Positions 7,002-15,042 of a stretch of 64,000 nt of DNA are shown here, in pieces (the stretch's first letter is position 1; the number at the start of each line of letters is the position of its first letter). Origin of the DNA: Bog-532 sp963742875. Lineage in GTDB: Bacteria > Actinomycetota > Actinomycetes > Streptosporangiales > Streptosporangiaceae. The stretch is from the NCBI GenBank assembly GCA_963742875.1, contig CAVUNO010000017.1:186001-250000 (forward strand), in the 5' to 3' direction. Under the pieces are notes generated by a model. The model searched no databases. It saw nothing but the letters and a program-made list of their open reading frames with translations, and was not told the DNA's origin. The position numbers and the translations under genes are program-made.

Positions 7002-9014
7002 TCAGCCCTGCCCGAGGTTCCGCTCCAGTTCGTTCCTCAGCTGCTCGAAGGTCACCGGGCTGGCCGTGAACTCGGTAAGGCCGGTCTTCGGGTTCACGGT
7101 CACGAAGTACAGGTCGTTACCGGACGCGGGGTGCAGCGCGGCCTGGATCGCAGCGCTACCGGGGCTGTCGATCGGGCCCGGCGGCAGGCCCTTGTACTTG
7201 TAGGTGTTATACCGCGACGTCGATTGGAGCTGCTGATCAGAGGCGATGATCCCGAACGTGTTCAGCCCGTACATCACCGTGCTGTCGAGCTGCAGGGCCA
7301 TGTTCTGCGCGAGGCGGTTGTAGATGACGCGGGCGATCTGCGGGTAGTACGAGGTGCTTCCGCCTTCGGCCTGGATCAGGCTGGCCACGATGATCACCTG
7401 GCTGGGCGTCATGTGCACCGGCGCCGCCGCCTGCGGAAGATCGATGTTGGCCGCTTCCTGATCGAAGCGCTGCACCATGGCCTGCAGGACGGTCGTGGCG
7501 GTCTGGTTCGGCTGGACCTCATACGTCGCCGGGAACAGGTAGCCCTCCGGCTTGCCACCTGAATAGGACGGCAGGCCGAGCGCACCCGGGTTGCTCAGCG
7601 CCCGCTGGTAATCGGCCACCGGGATCCCCGAACGCGCCCCCAGCGCGGTCTCGATCTGCGAGATCCGCCAGCCCTCTGGGATGGTGATCTTGTCCTGGAT
7701 CCGCGAGGCCGGGTTGAGCAGCAGCGCGAAGGCGAGCGAAGCCTCCATCTGCTTGTGCATCCGGTAGAAGCCAGGTTCCAGGCCGCGGCTGTTCGTGCTG
7801 TGCTCGGCGGCCAGCTCGAAGGCGCGGACGCTCGCGACCACGCCCAGCGTGACCAGCCGATCGCCGACTGCGGTGGCGGTCTGCCCGGTCTGCACCTGGA
7901 CAATGGCCTGGCCGGTGCCGCCGGTGGCGTAGTCGGCGGGGTGGTACTTGCTCTGGTACAGGTTGAACGCGTACACACCGCCGATCACCACCGGCGTGAG
8001 GATGACGGCGACCGCGATCAGCGGGGCGATCCAGCGCGACCGGCGGCGCTTGGGCGCGGGGCCGTACCGGCCCCTCCGCCCGTCACCCGCGCCGCCATTG
8101 TCGTAGCCGTCGTCCTCGTAGACCTCGCCGTCCTCGTCGCGGTACCGGGGGCCGCCAAGACCCGGGACGAACCGGTCGTCCCCGTGGTCGTCCGCGTTCT
8201 TGCCCGCGTAGTCGTCCGCGTGTTCGTCCGGAGCGCCCGGGCCGCCCAGCGTGTCCCGTGCGCCCCGTGAGTCTGACCAGGGCAGTCCGCCAGGGCCTTC
8301 GGCGTAGTGCGCGGCGCCTCCGGTCGAGCCGGCGTAATCCTCCGGGGCGGGCCCGTTGTTGCGGCGCCGTCCCCGGTAGCGACCCGGCTCGGCGGTCCGG
8401 TCGTCGCGCTGGTTCCGGCTGTCGCTCCGGCTAAGGCCGGCGCCCCAGCTAGGGTCGCCACTCTGGTACGGGTCGCCGCTCTGATAGCCATCCGGCTGGT
8501 ACGGGCTGCCGTCCCGGTACCGGCGGTCATGCTGATAGCCGTCGTCGCGCTCATACCGGTTTTCACGCGGATAGCTGTAGTCAGCCTGGTACTGGCCGTC
8601 TCGCTGGTAACGGTCACCGCGCGGGCCGGGGCCTGCGCCAGGGTGGGCGCCCGGGTATGCGTCACCGCGCGGGCCGGGGCGTGCGCCAGGGTGGGCGCCC
8701 GGGTATGCGTCACCGCGCGGGCCGGGGCCTTCGCCGCCGTACTGGCCGCGCGCGTAACCGGCGTTCCGGCCGCCGTAACCGGGGCGACCAGGCTCCGGCC
8801 GCTGGGCGTACCGGGGATCGGTCAACGGATCGGAACGGTCCTGGTGCCGGGCCGGGGTGCCGGGTTGCCCATTGCGGGGTGGCACCGGCCAGGTTCCCGG
8901 GGCGTTCGGCACGATTCCGTCGCCGCCCGGCCGTGCCGGGGGCGGCCCGGCCGGATTGGCGCGCCCGGGCGGGCGCCGGGCCCGGCCGGGCTCGGTACGT
9001 TCGTCGTCGCTCAT
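7002..9014 (-). CDS. mltG: Endolytic murein transglycosylase MltG with very long disordered N-terminus
   Basis: 670 residues. Residues 1 to about 330 are Gly/Arg/Tyr/Asp/Pro-rich and repetitive (PRGDAYPGAHPGARPG units, GYQSGDPYQ units). A basic RRRSR and a membrane segment (IAPLIAVAVILTPVVIGGVYAF) come next, then the extracytoplasmic YceG domain. The catalytic glutamate is E550 in SLIQAEGGSTSYYPQIA. Arg/Asn contexts (RVIYNRLAQ, LDSTVMYGL, KGLPPGPIDSPG) are typical. It cleaves nascent peptidoglycan glycan strands and helps set chain length. The start codon overlaps the TGA of the ruvX second frame (ATGA), so it is translationally coupled to ruvX. Tails of this kind are common in actinobacterial MltG. 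Confidence 0.95.
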   Translation of the reverse strand: MSDDERTEPGRARRPPGRANPAGPPPARPGGDGIVPNAPGTWPVPPRNGQPGTPARHQDRSDPLTDPRYAQRPEPGRPGYGGRNAGYARGQYGGEGPGPRGDAYPGAHPGARPGPRGDAYPGAHPGAGPGPRGDRYQRDGQYQADYSYPRENRYERDDGYQHDRRYRDGSPYQPDGYQSGDPYQSGDPSWGAGLSRSDSRNQRDDRTAEPGRYRGRRRNNGPAPEDYAGSTGGAAHYAEGPGGLPWSDSRGARDTLGGPGAPDEHADDYAGKNADDHGDDRFVPGLGGPRYRDEDGEVYEDDGYDNGGAGDGRRGRYGPAPKRRRSRWIAPLIAVAVILTPVVIGGVYAFNLYQSKYHPADYATGGTGQAIVQVQTGQTATAVGDRLVTLGVVASVRAFELAAEHSTNSRGLEPGFYRMHKQMEASLAFALLLNPASRIQDKITIPEGWRISQIETALGARSGIPVADYQRALSNPGALGLPSYSGGKPEGYLFPATYEVQPNQTATTVLQAMVQRFDQEAANIDLPQAAAPVHMTPSQVIIVASLIQAEGGSTSYYPQIARVIYNRLAQNMALQLDSTVMYGLNTFGIIASDQQLQSTSRYNTYKYKGLPPGPIDSPGSAAIQAALHPASGNDLYFVTVNPKTGLTEFTASPVTFEQLRNELERNLGQG
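8617..8735. repeat. 48-bp tandem repeat inside mltG
   Basis: About 2.3 copies of a 48-bp unit encoding PRGDAYPGAHPGA(R/G)PG in the cytoplasmic low-complexity region of MltG. Copies differ at one or two bases, consistent with recent slippage expansion. Confidence 0.8.
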
Positions 9015-9500
9015 CCCGCGACACCGCCCGCCACGGGCACGAGTTCTCCGGGGGGACGCCCCGTGGCCCGCTCGGCGTCCAGCGCCGCCTGCAGGAGCAC
9101 GGCAGCCGCCGCCTGATCAACCATGGGCCGGCGGGGCCCGCGAGTTCTTCCCGCTCTGGCGGAGCACGGTATGCGCCGTCGTGGTGGTGAAACGCTCGTC
9201 GAACAGCCGGACGGGCACCGGGGCGATCCGGTCCGCCAGCGCCGAAGCCACCTGACGCGCGCCGGCCGCAGCCGATCCTTCCCGTCCAGCCAGGGTTGTG
9301 GGCAGCCCGACGATGACCTCCAGAACGTTGTGGCTGGCGATCAGCCCGGCCAGCCGATCCAGGTCCCCGCGGCTGTGCGCGATCACCTCGAGCGGGCTGG
9401 CCAGCACGCCACCGGGATCGCTGCGCGCCACTCCGACGCGCACCGAACCGACATCAACTCCCAGCCGCACACCCGTTCTCACGGCAGCAGACCCTGACAC
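9011..9500 (-). CDS. ruvX: RuvX/YqgF Holliday-junction resolvase-like nuclease, frameshifted near the C-terminus
   Basis: The start ATG at 9500 gives MSGSAAVRTGVRLGVDVGSV. The first frame holds the RNase H-like core: GVDVGSVRVGVA, EVIVGLPTTLAGREGSAAAG and VPVRLFDERFTTTTAH. It then runs into a stop soon after SGKNSR. The family C-terminus continues in the next frame as MVDQAAAAVLLQAALDAERA and ends VPVAGGVAG at a TGA (9013-9011) that overlaps the mltG ATG. Removing one base near 9125-9132 (plus strand GGGCCGGC) restores a 162-residue protein of normal length. RuvX is conserved and acts in 16S rRNA processing or DNA metabolism, so sequence error is as likely as true mutation. Confidence 0.85.
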
Positions 9501-9534
9501 CAGGGACAGTATGCCATCACGTTAACCTGCCAGC

Positions 9535-12273
9535 CTAGGCGCCGTCCCGCAAAGCATCCCGGACCGCCGTAAAGGCCCGTTCGATTACGTCGGTTCCGCC
9601 GCCCCCGAGCCGCGCACCGCCGCCCTGGGCGACGTCGGGCTTGCCGCCGCCGCCCCCGCCGAGCGCGCGCGCCGCGGCGCCGACCAGCTTTCCCGCGGTG
9701 AGCCCGCGGTCGCGGCCCGCGTCGTTCACGGTCACCACGACCACCGGCCGGTCGGCGGGCACGCCCATCACCGTGACCACGCCCGGCCGCCCGGCCGGCA
9801 GCCGGCCGCGGATGTCGAGCGCGAGCCTGCGGATGCTGTCGGCATCGGTGCCGTCAGGGACCTGGTGCGCGACGAGCGCGATCCCGCCGATGTCTTCCGG
9901 ATGGGCGGCCAGCTCACCGGCCGCTTCGAGCAGCTGGGCGGAACGGAGCCGCTGAAGCTCACGTTCGGCGTCGCGGAGCCGTGTAACCAGGGACGATACC
10001 CGCTCGGGCAGCTCTTCCCGCCGCGCCTTGAGCTGCTCGCTGAGCTGGCTGACCAGAATGTTCTCCTTGGCCAGGAACCGGAAGGCGTCGATACCGACGA
10101 GCGCCTCGACGCGGCGCACCCCGGACCCGATCGACGATTCGCCGAGCAGCTTGACCAAACCGAGCTGGCCGGAATGCGCCACGTGCGTACCGCCGCACAG
10201 CTCACGGGAGTAGTCCCCGACCTCGACGACGCGGACCTCGTTGCCGTACTTCTCACCGAACAGGGCGAGCGCGCCCATGGCCCGCGCCTCGTCAATGGAG
10301 GCGTGGAACGCGCGGACGTCCAGGTCGTTGATGAGAACCCGGTTGACCTCGTCCTCGGTCTCGCCCAGCACCGAACGTGGTACCGGGCCGGGCGCGGTGA
10401 AGTCGAATCGCAGCCGGCCGGGCGCGTTCTCCGACCCGGCCTGCGCGGCCGCGTCGCCGAGCGCGCCGCGGATCGCCCGGTGCACCAGGTGGGTCGCGGT
10501 ATGCGAGCGGGAGATGGCCCGCCGCCGGTCGACGTCGATCTCCGTGTACGCGGGCGAGCCAACCGTGACCTCCCCGTACCGGACCTTGCCCCGGTGCACG
10601 ATGAGCCCGGGCAGCGGAGTCTGGACGTCGAAGACTTCGATCTCGCTGTCCGGGGTCCCGCCGCCGACGCTGCCGACGACGATCAGGCCCCCGTCGGGCA
10701 GCTGGCCGCCGCTTTCGGCGTAGAACGGCGTCCGGTCGAGCACGACCGACACCGCCTCGCCCTGCGTGGCCGAGGTGACCGGGAGGTCGTTGACGAGCAG
10801 GCCGACCACCGTCGCCTCGCCCGAAAAGCGGTCGTACCCGGTGAACTCGACCGTCCCGGTGCGCTCGCGCAGGTCCGCGAGCACGGAGATGTCGGCGTTG
10901 CCGGTCTTCTTCTGCGCGGCGTCGGCCTTGGCGCGCTCGCGCTGGGCCGCCATCAGCCGCCGGAAGCCCTCTTCGTCGACGACGAGCCCCTGTTCCCCGG
11001 CCATCTCGAGGGTCAGCTCAATGGGGAAGCCGTAGGTGTCGTGCAGCTGGAACGCCTGCTCGCCGGACAGCGTCGCCGACTTCTTGCGCCGGGTCTCCTC
11101 CATCGCCGCGTCGAAGATCGCGGTGCCGGTGCGCAGCGTGCCGAGAAAAGCCGCCTCCTCCGCGTCGAGCACGGTGAAGATGTTGGCCGCGTCGCGCCGC
11201 AACTCCGGGTACAGCGGGGCCATCGCCTCGATCGCGGTACCGCCCAGGTCGTGCAGGTGGTGCTCCCCGTCGCCGGAGGAGCCGCCCGCCCCGCCCCGCT
11301 GGCCGCCGGAGAGCATGCGCAGGTTACGGATGCTGCGGCGGAGGAGCCGGCGCAGGACGTAGCCGCGTCCCTCGTTGCTGGGCAGTACGCCGTCGTCGAC
11401 CAGCATCACTGACGCGCGGACGTGGTCGGCGACGACCTTCAGCGCGACGTCGGCGCGGGGGTTCTGGCCATACCGCTGCTCGGTGAGCTCGGCCGCGCGG
11501 TCCAGGATCTTCCACGTGGTGTCGATCTCGTAGATGTTGTCGACGCCCTGCAGGATGGCCGCCATCCGCTCCAGGCCCATCCCGGTGTCGACGTTCCGGA
11601 ACGGCAGCGGGCCCGCGATGTCGAAGTCGGTCTTGCTGCGGACCGCGCTGAGCTGGTCCTGCATGAAGACGAGGTTCCACACCTCCAGATAGCGGTCCTC
11701 ATCCGCCTCCGGGCCGCCGTCGCGACCGTACTCCGGCCCCCGGTCGTAGTAGATCTCCGAGCATGGGCCGCCCGGGCCCGGGACGCCCATGCTCCAGTAG
11801 TTGTCGGCCAGCCCACGGCGCTGGATGCGGCTTTCCGGTAGCTTGACCACGTCCCGCCAGATCGCGTAGGACTCGTCGTCCTCGGGCAGCACGGTCGCCC
11901 AGAGCCGGTCCTCGGGAAAGCCGAACCCGCCGTCGTGCTCAGAGCGGGTCAGCAGCTCCCAGGCGTACGGGATCGCCATGTCCTTGAAGTAGTCGCCGAA
12001 CGACCAGTTGCCCAGCATCTGGAAGAACGTCGCGTGCCGGGTGGTCTGGCCGACTTCCTCGATGTCGCTGGTGCGCATGCACTTCTGCACGTCCGCCGCC
12101 CGCCTGAACGGCGGGGTCTGCTGGCCGAGCAGATACGGCTTGAACGGCTGCATTCCGGCGATGACGAACAGCACCGTGGGATCGTCGGCCACCAGGCTGG
12201 CCGATGGGACGATCGTGTGCCCGTGCTGCTGAAAATACCCCAGGAAGCGGCGCGCGATCTCTGCCGACTCCAT
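9535..12273 (-). CDS. alaS: Alanyl-tRNA synthetase
   Basis: 912 residues, full length. The class II core starts MESAEIARRFLGYFQQHGH with RHATFFQMLGNWSFGDYFK (motif 2 area). Editing-domain zinc ligands are seen in SHTATHLVHRAI (HxxxH) and RELCGGTHVAHSG (C...H). The C-terminal C-Ala domain ends in the Gly-rich GGGGGKPDVAQGG stretch. It charges tRNA-Ala and clears mischarged Ser/Gly. The ATG overlaps the stop of the upstream small gene by one base (TGATG). ruvX follows 34 bases downstream. Confidence 0.98.
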   Translation of the reverse strand: MESAEIARRFLGYFQQHGHTIVPSASLVADDPTVLFVIAGMQPFKPYLLGQQTPPFRRAADVQKCMRTSDIEEVGQTTRHATFFQMLGNWSFGDYFKDMAIPYAWELLTRSEHDGGFGFPEDRLWATVLPEDDESYAIWRDVVKLPESRIQRRGLADNYWSMGVPGPGGPCSEIYYDRGPEYGRDGGPEADEDRYLEVWNLVFMQDQLSAVRSKTDFDIAGPLPFRNVDTGMGLERMAAILQGVDNIYEIDTTWKILDRAAELTEQRYGQNPRADVALKVVADHVRASVMLVDDGVLPSNEGRGYVLRRLLRRSIRNLRMLSGGQRGGAGGSSGDGEHHLHDLGGTAIEAMAPLYPELRRDAANIFTVLDAEEAAFLGTLRTGTAIFDAAMEETRRKKSATLSGEQAFQLHDTYGFPIELTLEMAGEQGLVVDEEGFRRLMAAQRERAKADAAQKKTGNADISVLADLRERTGTVEFTGYDRFSGEATVVGLLVNDLPVTSATQGEAVSVVLDRTPFYAESGGQLPDGGLIVVGSVGGGTPDSEIEVFDVQTPLPGLIVHRGKVRYGEVTVGSPAYTEIDVDRRRAISRSHTATHLVHRAIRGALGDAAAQAGSENAPGRLRFDFTAPGPVPRSVLGETEDEVNRVLINDLDVRAFHASIDEARAMGALALFGEKYGNEVRVVEVGDYSRELCGGTHVAHSGQLGLVKLLGESSIGSGVRRVEALVGIDAFRFLAKENILVSQLSEQLKARREELPERVSSLVTRLRDAERELQRLRSAQLLEAAGELAAHPEDIGGIALVAHQVPDGTDADSIRRLALDIRGRLPAGRPGVVTVMGVPADRPVVVVTVNDAGRDRGLTAGKLVGAAARALGGGGGGKPDVAQGGGARLGGGGTDVIERAFTAVRDALRDGA

Positions 12274-12848
12274 CAGCGGCCATCCTTCACATGATCAGTT
12301 CGGCCGCGCGGGCGGCCGTTGGTTGCCGTGGTTCCCGGTGCGCTGGTTGCGCTGGTTCCCGGTGCGCTGGTTGCGCTGGTTCCCGGTGCGCTGGTTCCGG
12401 GTGCGGTGGGTGCGGTGGTTCCCGGTGCGCCGGTGGGACGTGCCGTTGTCGCCAGGGTAGGGCCTGCCTGCTCCTGGTGCCGATTCATATACAGCTCCAT
12501 GCCCTCGCGCACGTCGCGGGCGAACCGGCCGACCGTCCGGACCTGGGCGATGGCGGCCTTCTGCGTGCGCCATGCGGCCCGTGAGGTGCGCCACGCGGCC
12601 CGGGCCGTGCTCCACTGGGCACGCGGGCCGGGCAGGGCCTGGGTACCAGGGACGGCCTGCGTACGGGACGGCACGCGAGGGCGGGGCGGCGGCTGCCCTG
12701 GCTGCGGCGGCCAGAAGGGCCCGGGAACCGCCGGCGAGCGGTCACCGGCCACCCGGACCGAGACGGCCCGGCCCATGGCGGTAGCGCGCCGGTAGCTGGT
12801 GATCCCGGCCGCCGCGCCCACCGACAGCCAGAACACGCGGCGGATCAC
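12273..12848 (-). CDS. Small alaS-linked protein of unknown function with Thr/Ala/Pro repeats
   Basis: 191 residues starting MIRRVFWLSVGAAAGITSYR, a short hydrophobic N-terminal anchor. A Pro-rich middle follows, then a basic helix (ARAAWRTSRAAWRTQKAAIAQ) and a tail of GTSATSAP-type repeats encoded by a run of near-identical 12- to 24-bp units (12310-12440). A gene of this shape sits between the DUF948 gene and alaS in many streptomycetes and relatives (I believe the DUF6167 family). ATGA overlap upstream and TGATG overlap with alaS indicate one translational unit. No biochemical role is known to me. Confidence 0.75.
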   Translation of the reverse strand: MIRRVFWLSVGAAAGITSYRRATAMGRAVSVRVAGDRSPAVPGPFWPPQPGQPPPRPRVPSRTQAVPGTQALPGPRAQWSTARAAWRTSRAAWRTQKAAIAQVRTVGRFARDVREGMELYMNRHQEQAGPTLATTARPTGAPGTTAPTAPGTSAPGTSATSAPGTSATSAPGTTATNGRPRGRTDHVKDGR

Positions 12849-13321
12849 CGGTGGCCTCCGGACCGGGCAGGCACGCGACGGCCACCGCTAATGGCCGTCG
12901 GCTGCTCGCCGTGATCGAGCCCGACGGTCCGTTCCGGCCGCCCGGTCCCGTCCCGGCGGATCGCGACGGCATGGCGCACACCGTAGACGAAGGCACCCGC
13001 GCGCCCGGCTGGGCCGGCCGAGATCGCCCGGCCCAGCCCGGCCAGAGCCGATACCTGGTCGGTGAGCTGCGACATGCCCTCGTTCAGTTCGTCCATACCC
13101 GCGGTGACCGAGCTCGTGGCGTCGAGCTGCTGGTTGGCCCGGTCCACGGCGGTCTGTACCCGCTCGAAGACGGTGTCGCTTTGCGCGCGCATATCGGCCA
13201 GCAGGCGGGTGCCCTCGGAGATCATCCGGGCGAGCCGGATCAGGACATAGATGCCGGCGCATACTCCCGTGGCGAAAAAGAAGGCGGCGACGAGCGCAGC
13301 CAGATCCCCTGCGTTCTGCAT
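12845..13321 (-). CDS. DUF948-type membrane-anchored coiled-coil protein
   Basis: The start chosen is ATG 13321 (MQNAGDLAALVAAFFFATGV); the upstream extension is not coding-like. One transmembrane helix covers residues 8-30. An amphipathic coiled-coil region follows, LLADMRAQSDTVFERVQTAV through MSQLTDQVSALAGLGRAI, which is the DUF948 pattern. 158 residues. It probably forms a membrane-tethered oligomer; function unknown. It is translationally coupled to the next gene by ATGA and belongs to the alaS cluster. Confidence 0.8.
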   Translation of the reverse strand: MQNAGDLAALVAAFFFATGVCAGIYVLIRLARMISEGTRLLADMRAQSDTVFERVQTAVDRANQQLDATSSVTAGMDELNEGMSQLTDQVSALAGLGRAISAGPAGRAGAFVYGVRHAVAIRRDGTGRPERTVGLDHGEQPTAISGGRRVPARSGGHR

Positions 13322-13364
13322 GCGTGCTTCCTTACCGTGACAGGCGTTTGTTGTCTGGCCGACC

Positions 13365-14732
13365 CTATCGCGCGGCGGATCTGCCTGGCCTGCGAAGGAT
13401 GGCACGGATCCGGCTGGCACGCTCCGCGAAGCGCGCCTCCATCCCGTGGGCGGAAGGCTCGTAATAGACGCGATCGGCCACGGAGTCAGGAGCATAATGC
13501 TGAGTTACGACTCCTTCCTCGTAATCGTGCGGGTAGAGGTACTCCTCGCCGTGACCGAGGGTCTGCGCCCCCGCGTAGTGGGCGTCCCGCAGGTGCGCGG
13601 GGACCGGGCCGACCAGTCCCGCGCGCACGTCGGCGGAGGCGGCACTGATCGCCTTGATCACCGCGTTCGACTTCGGCGCGAGCGCCAGGTGAATGACGGC
13701 CTGGGCCAGGTTGATCCGCGCTTCGGGTAGCCCGACGAACTCCACGGCCTGGGCCGCGGCGATCGCGACCTGCAGGGCCGTCGGGTCCGCCATCCCGACG
13801 TCCTCGCTGGCGTGCACGATGATCCGGCGGGCGATGAACCGGGGGTCCTCCCCCGCCTCGATCATCCGGGCCAGGTAGTGCAGCGCGGCGTCGGCGTCGC
13901 TGCCCCGGATGCTCTTGATGAACGCGCTGATCACGTCGTAGTGCTGGTCACCGGCCCGGTCGTAGCGGACGGCCGCGCGGTCCACGGCGCGCTCGAGGGC
14001 AGCGGTGTCGATGAGGCCGCCCGCAGGCACACCGAGCGCGGCCGCCTCCAGGTAGGTCAGCGCGCGACGGGCGTCACCGCCGGCCAGCCGGACGAGGTGG
14101 TCCAGGGCCTCGTCGTCCAGGCTGACCGATCCGCTCAGGCCCCGCTCGTCGGTGATGGCCCGGCGGATCACCCCGCGGATGTCGTCGTCGCTGAGCGGGG
14201 TGAGGGTCAGCAGCAGGGAACGGGACAGCAGCGGGCTCACCACGGAGAAGAACGGGTTCTCGGTGGTGGCGCCGATGAAGGACACCCAGCGGTTCTCCAC
14301 GGCGGGCAGCAGCGCGTCCTGCTGGGTCTTACTGAACCGGTGCACCTCGTCAATGAACAGCAGGGTCTGGCGGCCCGTCATGCCTAGTTCCCGCCGCGCG
14401 TTCTCCACCGCGGCCCGGACGTCCTTAACCCCAGCCGTCACCGCGGACAGTTCCACGAAACGCCGGCGGGTGACCTGGGAGACGACGTAGGCGAGCGTCG
14501 TCTTGCCGGTTCCCGGGGGGCCCCACAGGACGAGGGACATCGGCGCGTCGTTATCAGTCAGCTTGCGGAACGGCGTGCCTTCCCCGGTCAGGTGGTGCTG
14601 GCCGACGACCTCATCGAGGGTGCGCGGGCGCATCCGCACCGCGAGAGGCGCGGCGGCCGCCGCAGCCTGCTGCTCGGCTTCGTCGAACAGGCTGCCGGAC
14701 TGGGCCGCCTGGCCTCCATATGCTCTGGCCAC
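13365..14732 (-). CDS. rarA: Replication-associated recombination protein A (RarA/MgsA AAA+ ATPase)
   Basis: 455 residues. Walker A is GPPGTGKTTLAYV, Walker B LLFIDEVHRFSKTQQDALLP, and the sensor 1 region FIGATTENPFFSV. The C-terminal tetramerisation domain (AQAVEFVGLPEARINLAQAV ... YLYPHDYEEGVV) is complete. It remodels DNA ends at stalled replication forks together with SSB. The gene lies 43 bases upstream of the DUF948 gene, as in other actinobacteria. Confidence 0.96.
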   Translation of the reverse strand: MARAYGGQAAQSGSLFDEAEQQAAAAAAPLAVRMRPRTLDEVVGQHHLTGEGTPFRKLTDNDAPMSLVLWGPPGTGKTTLAYVVSQVTRRRFVELSAVTAGVKDVRAAVENARRELGMTGRQTLLFIDEVHRFSKTQQDALLPAVENRWVSFIGATTENPFFSVVSPLLSRSLLLTLTPLSDDDIRGVIRRAITDERGLSGSVSLDDEALDHLVRLAGGDARRALTYLEAAALGVPAGGLIDTAALERAVDRAAVRYDRAGDQHYDVISAFIKSIRGSDADAALHYLARMIEAGEDPRFIARRIIVHASEDVGMADPTALQVAIAAAQAVEFVGLPEARINLAQAVIHLALAPKSNAVIKAISAASADVRAGLVGPVPAHLRDAHYAGAQTLGHGEEYLYPHDYEEGVVTQHYAPDSVADRVYYEPSAHGMEARFAERASRIRAILRRPGRSAAR

Positions 14733-15042
14733 ACACTGACAGTAACCCGACGGCGGCGCAAAACGTTACATCGCGGCCACTTTCCAAGATCGCGTGTCGT
14801 TTTCCGCCGTAAAGCGCGGTTTCAGCGAGCCGTCCGCCGCCCGTGTGGTGCTGGTGCGCCCAAAGAAGACGAAGGTGCGGGGAGCCGAGCGCCAGTTCGA
14901 GATCTGTGGCGACTTTTCCGCAAACAGCGTGGAAAAGTCGCCACAAATCGCGAGGAGCCCGCACGGCCCGGTGCTGGTGCGACTTGAGCGGCCGGCGCGC
15001 GTATTGAGGCGAGGCGCGGCGGCTGGGCGGGGGGCTCGCCGA
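14733..15042. other. Intergenic region between aspS and rarA with a strong hairpin
   Basis: No gene is supported; the open frames on both strands are shaped by repeats. The 3' part holds a 41-bp inverted repeat (listed separately). Around 14768-14800 a degenerate relative of its arm (CGCGGCCACTTTCCAAGATCG) is seen, hinting at an older repeat copy. Confidence 0.5.
14905..14945. terminator. 15-bp perfect stem-loop downstream of aspS
   Basis: Arms TGTGGCGACTTTTCC and GGAAAAGTCGCCACA flank an 11-base loop. It sits about 100 bases after the aspS stop on the minus strand and before rarA. It may terminate aspS transcription or be a mobile palindromic repeat (REP-like), given the degenerate second arm nearby. 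Confidence 0.5.
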
